Shown here piece after piece: positions 23,566 to 35,400 of a stretch of 64,000 nucleotides of DNA; the stretch's first letter is position 1, and every line of letters starts with the position of its first letter. A model generated the notes under the pieces. That model saw only the letters and a list, made by a program, of their open reading frames with translations. It was not told the DNA's origin and did not search any database. A program made the position numbers and the translations under genes. The DNA is from a bacterium 1XD42-76 (GTDB lineage: Bacteria > Bacillota > Clostridia > Lachnospirales > Lachnospiraceae), in assembly GCA_009917545.1 (NCBI GenBank), contig QZDW01000005.1:62001-126000 (forward strand), in the 5' to 3' direction.

Positions 23566-23594
23566 ATCGTCTTTTCTATCTGCTGCATAGCACA

Positions 23595-25007
23595 TCAACG
23601 CTCTGTATCCTGCTTTTTCTGCTGTACATTTTCCATTGGCTCAAGCCCAAGGATCCGGTCAACATTCTGCTTTGCGGTCTGGTAAGCAATCATGTCCTTC
23701 CGTGCCGCCTTATATTCCTCATACCGTTCCTTCTTCTCCGCCAGTAACGCGGCATATTCACTGGAAAGCTGTGCCACTTTTGGGATCGCCTTGCCGCCCA
23801 GGGCATCAAAAGCAGCCTTGGCCGCTTCATGCTTCCGGATCTCATCCGCGTGTTCTGCCCGGTAACTCTTTTTATTCCGGGACTTCCGGTACTCCTTATA
23901 GGCTTCCCTTGTTTTGGAGTAATTGATAATATGGGTTTTCAGCTGCGCCACCTCTGCCATGCGGCCCTCAAGCTGCTTGATCTTCGCAGAGAGAGAATCA
24001 AATGCCTCCCCGGCAGCGCCAGCCCGTGCCTCCAGCTCACTGTAGTCGGTAACGCCGCTCTCCACAAGGAAATTCAGCGTCTTTGCCGCCTCCTTCAGGT
24101 TGAAAACCTTTGCCCAATGCTCATAGCCCTTCCCTTTCCCGGCCTGCATCTTTGCCTGAATATCCACAAGGAGGTTGACATTCCTGCCAGGATTCCGCCG
24201 TTTGGAAGCTGCTGTTTTCTGTTCCTGGCGTGTGCCGGTGATACGTTCCCGGAGGGCTTCCTTAGTATAATCATCCCCCAGGCGGGCAGAGCGGGTAAAC
24301 CGGCTTTGTCCAGGCGCTAAAAATTCCAGAGATTTCCCTCTGTGCTTAATTTCATACCCTTCCTCCCTCATACGGGCCAGAAATTCCTCAAAGTCCTTGC
24401 AGGAGGGCAGCATCTGGTCAATGGTCAGCCTCAGCTGTTCTTTATAGCTGCGCCCACGTTTGGCCGCCGCCTTTTCTTGATACCGCTGTCCCCTTGCCTT
24501 CGGCTTTTCAATCACGGAATACCCATTCTCCCGGCATATCTGGTCATTAAGCCGACGTAAAGCCAAAGCGGAGTTTTTGAAATTATTAAATTTCCCATCA
24601 CTCTCTAGGTTTGTGCTGTTAAACTCCACATGGTTATGGATATGGGCCTTATCCGTATGGGTGGAAACGATGAATTGGTGTTTTCCTTTAGTGAATTTCA
24701 TTGCCAGTTCATAGCCTAAACGGTTGGCTTCCTCCGGTGTAATCTCCCCCGGCTTAAACGACTGGATAATGCGGTAGGCAATAATGTCCCTGTCCTTGGG
24801 CTGTTTCCTCCCGGTTATGGATTCATAGAGCAGCTTGGACATTTCAAATTCTTCCGCGGCGGTTTCCGGGCTGCACATATAGGAAGATACCAGTTCCCCG
24901 CCTTTTGTCTTTTCCTCCTTCTGGTCATAGTCCAGCCTATCATGGAGCGTCTGGCTGCGGGATTTACTGCCCATGGCTTTTCGTGGGAGCAGATCAGAAA
25001 TCGCCAT
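23595..25007 (-). CDS. Relaxase, MobA/VirD2-like (MOBP type)
   Basis: A 470-residue relaxase, which nicks oriT and is carried covalently with the transferred strand. The catalytic tyrosine is probably Tyr27 in RLDYDQKEEKT. The metal-binding triad is in VSTHTDKAHIHNHVEF (about residues 113-128, HxDxxHxH). The family hallmark GEITPEEANRLGYELAMKF precedes it. A coiled coil fills residues 330-460. GGGGGGATCC before the ATG sets the start, so the N-terminus is about 15 residues shorter than usual. Primase and MobC genes lie upstream on the same strand. Confidence 0.92.
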   Translation of the reverse strand: MAISDLLPRKAMGSKSRSQTLHDRLDYDQKEEKTKGGELVSSYMCSPETAAEEFEMSKLLYESITGRKQPKDRDIIAYRIIQSFKPGEITPEEANRLGYELAMKFTKGKHQFIVSTHTDKAHIHNHVEFNSTNLESDGKFNNFKNSALALRRLNDQICRENGYSVIEKPKARGQRYQEKAAAKRGRSYKEQLRLTIDQMLPSCKDFEEFLARMREEGYEIKHRGKSLEFLAPGQSRFTRSARLGDDYTKEALRERITGTRQEQKTAASKRRNPGRNVNLLVDIQAKMQAGKGKGYEHWAKVFNLKEAAKTLNFLVESGVTDYSELEARAGAAGEAFDSLSAKIKQLEGRMAEVAQLKTHIINYSKTREAYKEYRKSRNKKSYRAEHADEIRKHEAAKAAFDALGGKAIPKVAQLSSEYAALLAEKKERYEEYKAARKDMIAYQTAKQNVDRILGLEPMENVQQKKQDTER

Positions 25008-25038
25008 ATGGATCCCCCCTTCCTGGTTTTGCGTATCC

Positions 25039-26025
25039 CTACATTTCTATCCCTTTATGCCGCTGTCCCTGTTTTTTCGCCTGTTGCCTGGAACCCGCGC
25101 GGATGGCTTCCTGCCCCTGCAATAGTTCATTATAGTCTTTTCCACAGGAAACAGGGGGCGGGTTATCCACAATCTTCTGGATGCGCCCCCACAGCACAGG
25201 ATCCTGCCGGATTGCCTCCCGGATCTTTCCCATCCCCACAAGCCCGGCCTTATCATTATCCAGGCAGAGGCTTATACAGGTAACAGCCGGGTGGTCATGG
25301 AGAAAACGGATAAGGGCGCGTGGGGCAGTGCCGCCCAGGGCAAGGTAATGGTTCCTCTGCCAATCTTCCCCCTGCCTTTTCAAGATCGTGGCGATGGAAA
25401 GCGCGTCAACAGGGCTTTCCGCCACGGCAAGGAAGGGGCTGCCCCTGTCAGCTGCCGGCAGATAAAAGCCGTACTGCTTATCACTCCCATCCACGTCTTT
25501 CTTAAACTGACCGTATGTGCCGCGCAGGAAAGCATAGCGCGCTTTCCCAGCCGGGTCACTCCCCACGAAAACACAGTTATGGTACTTGCGGCTTTCATAA
25601 AGGCTTCCATTCCCGATACACTGGCTGATTATGTCCGCGTCAATCCCACGGCCTTGCAGATAAGATACCATCGCCCTCCCGCACCGGTTCTTTTCCGGGA
25701 GTGAAAATAGCTTCTGTATATTCTCTTCCTGTCGCCGTTTGAATGCCCCGACAACAATCGCCCCAGGTTCCCCGCAGAGTGTTTCCACGGCAGCGACAAA
25801 CCCCATTCCCTTCACTTTGATCAGGTAGTCCAGCGCTGTCCTCCCACCGATACCCCGGCTGTGCCAGTGCCATTTCCCATTGGATATTTTCAGGCTGTCA
25901 TGGGTTACGGTACGGTATTCAGCGCCGCCGCACCTTTTTACCTCGTGCGGCTCATAAGTCTGTAAATAAGAGAGAAGGTCCCATTCTTTCGCCCTCTCAA
26001 TCTGCTCCTTTGTCACCCCTGGCAT
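25039..26025 (-). CDS. DUF3991/Toprim-domain primase-like protein
   Basis: A 328-residue protein with the start MPGVTKEQIERAKEWDLLSY set by GGAGGTGG. The N-terminal CHC2-like zinc domain is degenerate (CGGAEYRT, WHWHSRGIGGRTALDYLIKV). The C-terminal Toprim part (about residues 190-310) includes FLAVAESPVDALSIATIL and CISLCLDNDKAGLVGMGKI, with the conserved glutamate and DxD. It is likely a primase for replication of the transferred strand in the recipient. The gene lies between mobC and the relaxase, separated from mobC by a terminator. Confidence 0.85.
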   Translation of the reverse strand: MPGVTKEQIERAKEWDLLSYLQTYEPHEVKRCGGAEYRTVTHDSLKISNGKWHWHSRGIGGRTALDYLIKVKGMGFVAAVETLCGEPGAIVVGAFKRRQEENIQKLFSLPEKNRCGRAMVSYLQGRGIDADIISQCIGNGSLYESRKYHNCVFVGSDPAGKARYAFLRGTYGQFKKDVDGSDKQYGFYLPAADRGSPFLAVAESPVDALSIATILKRQGEDWQRNHYLALGGTAPRALIRFLHDHPAVTCISLCLDNDKAGLVGMGKIREAIRQDPVLWGRIQKIVDNPPPVSCGKDYNELLQGQEAIRAGSRQQAKKQGQRHKGIEM

Positions 26026-26049
26026 GATTCCACCTCCAATCTGAATAAT

Positions 26050-26078
26050 CGGGCAGGGGAGGATTTTCCCCCTGCCCG
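26050..26078. repeat. Strong hairpin upstream of the primase gene
   Basis: CGGGCAGGGG pairs with CCCCTGCCCG around an eight-to-nine-base loop, within the 105-bp mobC-primase gap. It could be a transcript-processing or attenuation hairpin. As the only noncoding DNA among mobC, primase and relaxase, this gap is also a candidate oriT. Confidence 0.5.
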
Positions 26079-26085
26079 TGTGCAT

Positions 26086-26123
26086 AAAAAAAGAGCGCAG
26101 AAAAGGTTTTGCCCTTCCTGCGC
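26086..26123 (-). terminator. Terminator after mobC
   Basis: An imperfect hairpin of GCGCAG-GAAGGG and CCTTTT-CTGCGC, followed on the minus strand by CTCTTTTTTT, lies eight bases past the mobC stop. Confidence 0.7.
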
Positions 26124-26131
26124 CCGTCTGC

Positions 26132-26473
26132 TCACAGGCTGGCAAACTTCCGGAGTAGTTCCAAAAGTCCGGCCTGCGCCTCCGCGTACCCCTTTTTCAG
26201 GTCGTCCACGTCCTCCGCGTAGAGATTCCGTGTTTCGTTGCAGCGGCGGGCGATCTGGTTTACATTCACGGATATGGAACGGAGGAGCTTGCACAGTTCC
26301 TTTACGCTTTCCATATCCAGGCGGACAATATAGCCGTCCACCGCCATCTTCCGTAAATAGGCGCGTTTGTTCCCTGTTCCGGCCTGCTCCATCTTTTTTT
26401 CGATCAGCCCCATTTCCTCCGGGGATACTTTAAAGAAAAGCCCTACCGTGCGCCCCTCATTTTTCCGCATCAT
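26132..26473 (-). CDS. mobC: Relaxosome accessory protein MobC
   Basis: A 113-residue protein with the MobC arrangement: an N-terminal ribbon-helix-helix-like region (RTVGLFFKVSPEEMGLIEKK), GNKRAYLRKMAVDG, and the C-terminal LLRSISVNVNQIARRCNETR diagnostic of relaxosome MobC. It helps the relaxase recognise and open oriT. The start overlaps the end of the giant helicase gene by four bases (ATGA), and the ribosome binding site GGAGGTG lies inside that gene's last codons. Confidence 0.88.
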   Translation of the reverse strand: MMRKNEGRTVGLFFKVSPEEMGLIEKKMEQAGTGNKRAYLRKMAVDGYIVRLDMESVKELCKLLRSISVNVNQIARRCNETRNLYAEDVDDLKKGYAEAQAGLLELLRKFASL

Positions 26474-29400
26474 ATCACCTCCTGCTTTGGGCTGCGCTCC
26501 ATGCCGGAGGACACCGGCACGGGACGCTCATATTCTTTCAAAGATTTTAGTATGGAGGGTTTTCCGGCGGGGGCATCCTTACTGCCGGAGCCTTCCGGCA
26601 CGGGTTCCCGCTCCTGGCTTTCCTTTTCTGTTCCCCGCCCTTTTTCCTCATTGTCAAGGACAGTATTCAGTTCCGCAAGCAGCGCAGATTTCTCGGCCAG
26701 TTCCTCCTCCTGGGGGAACGGCCTGCTAGCTTCCTCTTTCGCGCTTTCCAACTCTGTATAGAGCCGCTTTAAATTTTGCTCATGGTTCGTAAGGCTCTGC
26801 GGGATTTTCTCCAGGGCATTGTTTATGCGGGAGATGTTCCCTACTATGTCACTGGAAAGCTCCGCCGTATGGGTCAGGTGCTGCTTCATAGTCACTTTGA
26901 ATGCTGAACCATCAAAACAGAGTTTCATGGGGAATCCCCGGTATGTGCCAAGTTCCATATCCTTGTCCGGCTCATCCATCAGCCTGCAAGCCGCTACAAT
27001 GGCCTGCCCCGCCTCCTTTCGGTCTGTATATACCGTACCCATCACTTCCATAGAAAACGCGTCCTCTTTAACCGGGTGCGTCTCCAGGAGCGGCAGGTCT
27101 GCTTTCAGGCAGTCGATCAGCAGTTCCATCTCCTTTATCTTGTTGGGGTAGTAGCCCCGTACTTTGTCCTGCATTTCGTATTGCTGCGCCGAATGGTTGG
27201 CTTTGAGCATTTTCAGCTTCGTTACCTGGATATCCAAGTCCATTTTTTGCTTGATCCTGGGATCGCCGGTAGCCAGCATTTTTACCTCAGCGTAAGAAAG
27301 GGCGGTAGCGTCCACGTCCTCAATAGATCTCGCCGGGGATTTACTGGTCATGATCTGCCCAATAAATTTCTGCTTCGATTCCACCAGCCCCCAGGTGTAA
27401 GCGTCAAAGGTTCCCTTTGTCACATACCGGAATATCTTTACATGGTCATTTTCATTTCCCCTCCGGACGATACGGCCCGCCCGCTGTTCCAGATCCGCAG
27501 GCCGCCAGGGACAGTCCAGGTCATGGGAAGCGACAAGTTTTGTCTGCACGTTGGTCCCTGCGCCCATTTTCTGTGTGCTTCCTAAGAGGACGCGCACCTG
27601 ACCGCTGCGGACTTTCGCGAACAACTCCGCTTTCTGGTTCTCCGTATTCGCACTATGGATAAACGCGATTTCCTCTGCCGGGATCCCTTTTCCGATCAAT
27701 TTTTTCCTGATGTCGTCGTAAACACTGGCTTCCATCACGGCTTCCTCTGCCGTGCCTGCTTCTTTCCCTTCTTCCCCTGTTTCATTCTCCTTCCCGTTTT
27801 CTTTTTGGGCTTCCGGCTTTCCTTTTGGTGTCGAGAGGTCAGAAAAAATCAGCTGTGTGCCTTTTGAAGGTGTGCTTTCCTGCCAGATCCAAAATACGTT
27901 CTCCACACAGGCGTTTACTTTACTGCCTGGATCATCTCCCAAAAGGGGGTTCATGATGCGCTGGTCTAAGGCCAGTTTCCGCCCATCCGATGTGATCTTA
28001 AGCATATTATCCAAACTTGGGTCAATCTTTTCCGTCCGTATCCGCTCCGCACGTTCCGCAAGCCCCTGTACCATCTTTTTCTGTGCCTCGCTGGGTTCGG
28101 TCTGGACTGTGACATACTCTACCTCCGGCACGGGAAGTTTCAGCATATCCGCAGTTTGGATATCCGCGGCCTCCTTCCAGAGGTTCATCAGTTCCGGCAG
28201 GTTATAAAACCTGGCAAAACGTGTCTTTAAGCGGAACCCGGTCCCCTCCGGCTTTAATTCCACCGCCGCCACCTGCTCCCCGAATGTCGCCGCCCAGTTG
28301 TCGAAATGTTTCAAGCTGTGCATATTCCCTATGCTGTCCTGGTATCCCTGTTCCAGCATACTGTACTGGAGATAGCGCATCATGGTATACAACTCTACCA
28401 TCGAATTGCTTACCGGGGTTCCGGTAGCGAAAACCACGCCGCGCCCGCCAGTAATCTCATCCAGGTAGCGGCACTTGGCGAACATATCACTGGATTTCTG
28501 TGCCTTTGTCTGGCTGATCCCGGCCACGTTCCGCATTTTTGTATGCATATAAAGGTTTTTAAAACCGTGCGCTTCGTCCACAAAAAGGCGGTCTATGCCT
28601 AATTCCTCGAAATAAACTGTGTCGTCTTTTTTCTTGTCGTATAGCTTTTTCAGTTCGGCATTCAGGCTCTTTTTTGTGCGTTCCAGCTGCTTGATAGTGA
28701 ACTTTTCTTCTTTATTTATCTTTGCTTCCGTAATCGCGTCCACAATCTCATCAATCTGATCCTCAATGATAGCCTTCTGCCGTTCCGGGGATATGGGGAT
28801 CTTCTCGAACTGCGAATGCCCGATGATAACCGCGTCGTAGTCCCCGGTAGAGATACGGGCGCAGAACTTCTTCCGGTTCCTCGGCTCAAAATCTTTTTTT
28901 GTCGCCACCAGCACATTCGCGCCAGGGTAGAGCGCCATGAAATCGCCGCCCCATTGTTCCGTCAGGTGGTTTGGCACGACGATCAGGGACTTCCTGCACA
29001 ATCCCAGCCTCTTACTTTCCATGGCGGCGGCCACCATTTCAAAGGTTTTGCCCGCCCCGACCACATGGGCCAGCAGGCTGTTCCCCCCGTAAAGGATACG
29101 GGCGACGGCGTTCCTCTGGTGGGCTTCCAGCCGGATCTCCGGATTCATGCCGATAAAATTGATATGCTTCCCGTCATATTCACGGGGCCGCATGGAATTG
29201 AATATCCGGTTATAGGTGGCGCACAAGTCAGCGCGGCGGTCCGGGTCTTTGAATATCCAATCCTGAAACGCTTCCTTTATGGCTTCCTGTTTCTGCTGTG
29301 CGATTGCCGTTTCTTTCTCATTCAGGACACGGATTTCCTTGCCTTCCTCGTCATAATGGGTATCAAATATCTGGACGCTCCTCTGGTTCAGGCTGGCTTC

Positions 29401-32400
29401 CAAAATCGCATAGGCGTTGATGCGCTTTGTCCCGTATGTGTTCCAGACACGGGTGTTTGTCCGGCTGTCCTCGCTTTTTCCCCGGATGCTCCATTCGCCG
29501 CTGACATCGGAGTAGACAATATTCATTTTTTTGTCCTGCAAATAGCCGGGTGTCTGGAACAGGCTGAACATGAACTGCTTATAATACTTCGTGTCAATCC
29601 ATGGAGAACCAATGCGGGCGCTGATTTCAGGGGCAGTCAGGTCTTTTGGCTGCACTTTTTCCAAATATTCCGCATTAACGGCAAATTCCGGGTACTTTTC
29701 CGCTGCCAAACGGGCTTTTTCCAGTTTTAACCGCACATTCCCAGAAAGATACTCGTCCGCTGCCTGCCAGCCTTTCTGCCAGTGATCTCCTCCGGCCTCC
29801 ATGTCAAACGGCCCGCTGTCCGGGTCTTTGAAAATAATTCCTTTCAGGTCGGAAACGATCTGCGGTATCTTTTCGCTCCCGCCCATCAGGGAGGCCATGA
29901 AGCCAAGATCCACACAGGCACGTTCCCCAATGGATACCCCCAGCGCCTCCACTGCCGTGTCCACGCTTGTTGCCGGCTTCCTGTGCTGTATGGTACGTTT
30001 GCTGAACATATCGGCTTTGCGCTTTAAGTTCCCTTCCTCGTCGATAACCTCTAAAGAGCAGAGCAGGGGGTAGGAGGAATCCTGCCGGAAGGCAAGCCGG
30101 TTCCCGGTACTGTTCAGAACCCCATATTTTTCCTGGAATTTGTCATAAAGCTGGTTGAGTTTTTCCTGTTCCGCCTGGATCTCCTCGTCACCGGCCCCTT
30201 TCATCTGGAGGTCAATGAGTTTTCTCGCACTGTCACGGATCCCGATCATCCCATGGATCCGGGCGGCCTGTGTCTTTCCTGGCTCCACCAGCTTCATCCG
30301 CGAGTTTTCACGGAAATACAGTTTCCCATTTTTCTCCATAAAGCTGAAATTCCGCACGTCAGGATCCGCCGGTATAGTTTCCGTCCCTTTCCCTTCCTCC
30401 GTATCCGGCGCATCCATGCGCAAAAGCTCCCGGTCTGGCTGGGCGATATGGGTGATCGCCTGGGCAAGCTGTTCTTTTAAGTCAGCCCCTAGAATCGGCA
30501 GGCAGGCGGTTTCCATGGCGTTCCCGTACATATTCTCGGAAAATGCCATGGTTCCCAGCACCATTTCCGGGTGCTGTAAGAAGTAGTTATTTATTGGCAC
30601 ACCATCCTGTGTCTGGCCGGTTCCGACCCAATCCGGGAGTTTTTCCGGCGCGCTCCCGCGTTTCTGGAAAAAAAGGATATCCGCTGTGACGGAAGTCCCG
30701 GCATTGGCTTTAAACGCTGTGTTCGGCAGGCGTACCGCGCCTAGGAGGTCAGCTTTTTTTGCCAGTTCCTCACGCGCCTTGCTGCTCATTTTATCCATGG
30801 TCCCCTTGCTGATGACAAATGCCGCTACACCGCCCGGTCGCAGCTTATCCAGGGATTTTGTAAGGAAATAATCATGTACAAGCAGGTTCTGCCGGTCATA
30901 GCGTCGGTCATGCACCTTATATTCCCCGAACGGCACATTACCAACAGCAAGATCGAAAAAATCATCTGGGTGGTCAGTGTCCTCGAAGCCGCTGATGGCG
31001 ATATCGGCTTTCTGGTAAAGCTGCCTTGCTATGCGCCCTGTCAGGGAATCCAGTTCCACGCCGTAAAGCCTGGCGTTTTGGTATTCTTCCGGCACAAGGC
31101 CAAAAAAATTCCCGATCCCACAGGATGGTTCCAGGATATTCCCAGGCGTGAAGTTCATGCGGCTGACTGCCTCATACATGGCTTTAATAACCGTGGGGCT
31201 GGTATAGTGGGCGTTTAAGACAGTTTCCTGTGCGGAAGCGTATTCCTCTTTTGTCAAAAGTTCTTTTAATTCCGCGTGTTCCTTCGCCCATTTTTCATTA
31301 TTGGGGTCAAATGCCTGCGCAAGCCCGCCCCAGCCCACATATTTGGAGAGTGTCTCCTGCTCCTGCGGGGTAGCAAGCCGGTTTTCTGCTTCCACCTGTT
31401 TCAAGGTACGGATTGCCGCCACATTGTTCTGGTACTTTGTTTTCTGTCCCCCTATGCCTAAATCATCATCCGTGATATGGAAATTTTCACGTTTAGAGCC
31501 AACGGGGATTTTTTCAATGATAATGTCATATGGCAACCTGGAACCGGTAAATTCCATGCGGTCGCCGCCGTCGATCACGCCGCCTTCAATCTCCACTGTT
31601 TCCAAGGTCTCTTCTCTGGCGGTGTTTTCCTGCTCCATCGGGACAACACCTTCCCTGGCTCCCTGCATTTCTTCCCACCGGATTTTTTCATTCAAGTCAG
31701 CTTCCAGCTGTTCCTGTATATGTGGTTCCACATAGAAAAGCTGGTCATAATCCAGGAAATTCAGTTCTTCGTCGATCAACTCCCGCAGGCTTCCATACTG
31801 CCGTGTTTCCACACATTTTTCGTCTACATACTGGCTGATGGAGAAATCTTCCAGGTTCACGTCCACCCGGATCTCAAACCCTCCATTATCCGTGACACCG
31901 TAGCCAAGGCACACTTTTTCCGGATTGCTGAAATCAACGCTGTCCTCATTATACTCGTCTAAACAGAAATCCCCGATCAAACGTTTTGCTTCTTTTACCT
32001 CCGGGCTGTCTGGCAGCGGAGATTCCTTCGTTTCCTGCCTTCTACTGCTTGCAGGCTCATTCTCTATATCCTGCTGCCTGGGCGTTTCTTCCTGTACAGA
32101 AGTTATGATTTCCTGCGCGCTTTCCTTTTCCCATTCCTCCTCTACACACTCCCGCACAAACGATATCGGCTCACTGCGGAAAATGGGGAACCAGCCCTGC
32201 ATATCCAGGTCTTTTAAACTCACACGGTCATTTTGGTAATCAACACTGTCAATTTCCATGCGCCGACCGTCAATGGTAAGTTTCATACCCAAGGGGATAA
32301 AGTCGGCAATATCCCGTTCTTTTATAATGTGGTAGGGCGCAGCCTCACCATGCCCCGGATCCGGTTCGGCGATCACGACGCTATGGCCATGCTCCAGCAC

Positions 32401-35400
32401 CTTCTTTAATGCCACCTGCCAGGACGAAGCTCCGGTGACGGAAGTTTCCCCAAGGCCGGGGATCTCTCTGACCAGCAGTTCCGTACCAAGGGCAGGGGCG
32501 GCGGTTTTCGCGTCCTCACCATAAAACAGGCAGCCGGTGTCTGTCTGGATTCCCACCAGCTTTTCAGGGAACCGCGCTTTCAGGCTCAGATATTCCTCTA
32601 CGTTTGGAGCCAGGTCTGCCCCCTCCTGTGCAGGTTTAGCTTCTTTTTCCGCCCCCGTCAAAACCGATGCGAGTTCTCCCTGTACTTCCTTATCCATAGG
32701 CAAATCGGGTTTTCCTTCTTCATAGGAAATCTCTTTTCTGTTTCCATCTACCTCCATGACGGCCCGTTCCGGGAGATATCTCTGTTCTTCAATGTTACGA
32801 AACCATTGGTTTGTAAATCGGTTTAAATCCTTGCGCAGTTTTGGAATCCATTTCCCAGGTTCGGGATAAACCTGCTGGTATAACCCAAGACCATCCTGCT
32901 GATAGGTAAGCGGCTCCAATGTTCCTTTTTCGTGATCAATCCGGAAAGTCATTTCTGGATCTGACATAGAATCGCCGTTTTGCCTGTAATAATGTGCTAT
33001 GGAAATCTCATTGTCACCAAGGGATTCTATATTCAACGGCATCATGGATTCCCCTGCCTGTAACTGCATGGCTGTGTAATTCTGCTTGAAAAAATCAGGA
33101 AACAGCCGCATAAATGCCCGGTAATTCAGTTCCGGTAAAGTCCTTCCTTTCTTCTTATCCTGCGTTTCCGGTTCAACTTTTTCCAGAGCAGCCCGTTTCT
33201 GTACAGAACCCCCCTCTGTTCCTTTTGCCCATTCCGGCATACCCGGTTCACCCGTATGTCGCTCTATCGCATCCCTACTGTCCGTTACTATATCCTGATA
33301 GGTGTGTTCTAAAATGTCCTCCACCATCCATTCCCGGAACATAGGTAAGGAAAATGCCGCATAGAGATCCGGCTGGCTGTCTGCGATCTCGTCAATAAAA
33401 TATTGCAGCTCGTTATTCAGTTCCACCGCCGCGCTGTCATAATCTGTTTCCCGGTCACGCAGGTAACTGTAAAAACTGCTCTGGCGGGTTGCTTCCAGCA
33501 AGGTGGACAGGGCTTCCCTGTACAGGGTTACAGGTGTTTTCAGTTCTGCTTCCAGTGGATTGTCCGCCGGTACTTCCGTATTTTTATCTGCTCCTTTTTC
33601 TTCCGCCAATTCCTGTTCTTTCCTTGGCGGGGTACTGAATACAGGAATGTCCTGGGAAACGGATATATTCGTTTCCACGGTTGCGGCAATTTCCCGGATC
33701 CGCTCTTTGATGATCTCCGGCAGTCCGTCATCCCAGAACCTAATGTTGCGTTCATCATCTATATGGGCTATCGTCTTATAGTCACCATGCGCTTCTTCCA
33801 GGCGGTTCCATACGGTCAGGCCGTTGCCCATAAACCCATACCCAATGTCATACTGGGAAAGGATGGTTTCTGCTTCATCCCGCTGTAGGGTTTCCTCTAC
33901 CTTGCTGGCAAGGGCTTCCCCACTGGCGGTTTCCTGTCCCAGTTCTTCCCGTGCCGCCTCAAACATCTCATCAGAAACAGCAAGCCCATGTCCTTCCAAT
34001 ATTTGGGAAGCCGCTGCCTTAGCGCTTTCCCATTCCTCCTGTCCCTGCCTGCCAGATTCCGCCCCTTCCGTGTTTTCCATAGACGAAAAATCAAACGAAA
34101 GCTGCCCGTCAGATTCTTCCTTTTCCTTTTGGCGCTGCTTTTTCGCCAGTTCCCTCGCGATCGCTTCCAGTTCTCCAAGCGGCTTCTGCTCCTTTTTCGT
34201 GCCAGGCTTTTTTTCTGTTTCCTTTTTTTGCCGTTGCGCTTCCAGTGTTTCCACCGGGAGAGGTGTAAACAGGGAATACTCGCCCCTCTGGTACGCCGCC
34301 ATATTGTCGATTGCCCTCTGCATGAGGTTATAATTGCGCTCCTCCGGTGACACGAGCGCAAAGATTTTAACCATATCCTCATACATCGCCGCGCTTTTCT
34401 CCGGGATTTCCAGTGCGTGTAGTATCTGTTTTAGTGCTTCATCGTAACTCCGGTCATAAGGGGAGATATGGCGCTGCCCGTTCGGATCGCTGGAATAGAA
34501 AGACGTGATACCTCTGGCAAGCTGTACTCTTTCGTACTGGGCAGTATACGCCATCTCCGATGGATTCAAGTACCTGCCGTTTTCAATAAGCGCGCCAATC
34601 CGTTTCTGTACCTTATCCCAGCTCATGCGCACAGTGTCATAGCCTTTAAACCCACTGATATCATTTTCACGGGTAAATGTAATTCCTTTGGAATCATGCC
34701 ATTCATGGTATCCTGTAGAGCCATAGCCGCCGATCCCATATTCATCACGCAGGAAAACAGTGCGTTCTTTTGCGTCATGACCCTGTACAAAATAAGAATA
34801 GATCCGCATTTTCCCCTCTGATATGCCACTACCTCTTGTAAGCATACGGTCAATTTCGTCCTCTGTGATAAAACTGGCTCTTGCAGGCTCATAGTTTTCC
34901 ACCGCATGGAACTCTTTCCTCTCTACAGCCAGATTGGAAAGTCTGCCAGCCAGGACAGCAGGGTTGGGTTTCATGTGGAATCGCAGGAGATCCGGATTCG
35001 CTTCATATTTAGGGCAAAATGATTCAAGTTCGGATAGCAGCTTCTGCCAGGTTTCCGGGCTTTCCAGGCATTCCGCTATTTTCTCTGTGCCATCAGGGAA
35101 TCCCGGAAATCCCAGGTACAGTTCAGACAGGTATGGCAGTTCCCCTGCCTCAATTCCTTCCTGGCTCAGATCCTGCCTCAGAAACCACAGCTTTTCCGCC
35201 AGTTCCTTGATCTCATTTGCCTGCGCGGCATCCAATGCCTTCTGCCCTGCGTAAGTGCCGTCCTCTAAAAGCCCGGACACCATAGCGGCTGCTTTTTCCC
35301 AAGACACCATGGTACAGCCTGGGATATTGGCAGTGCGCCCCGGCGATATGCGAATCCCTTCTTTGTCAAACCATATGGCATAATCTTTGCCGCCAATGGA

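Noticed and set aside
28816-29730. A 304-codon plus-strand frame
   Set aside because: It is antisense to the helicase core, where helicase motifs are conserved on the minus strand; no start signal.
33897-34382. A 161-codon minus-strand frame overlapping the giant gene in another phase
   Set aside because: Arg/Lys-rich out-of-frame product of the helicase gene; no ribosome binding site.
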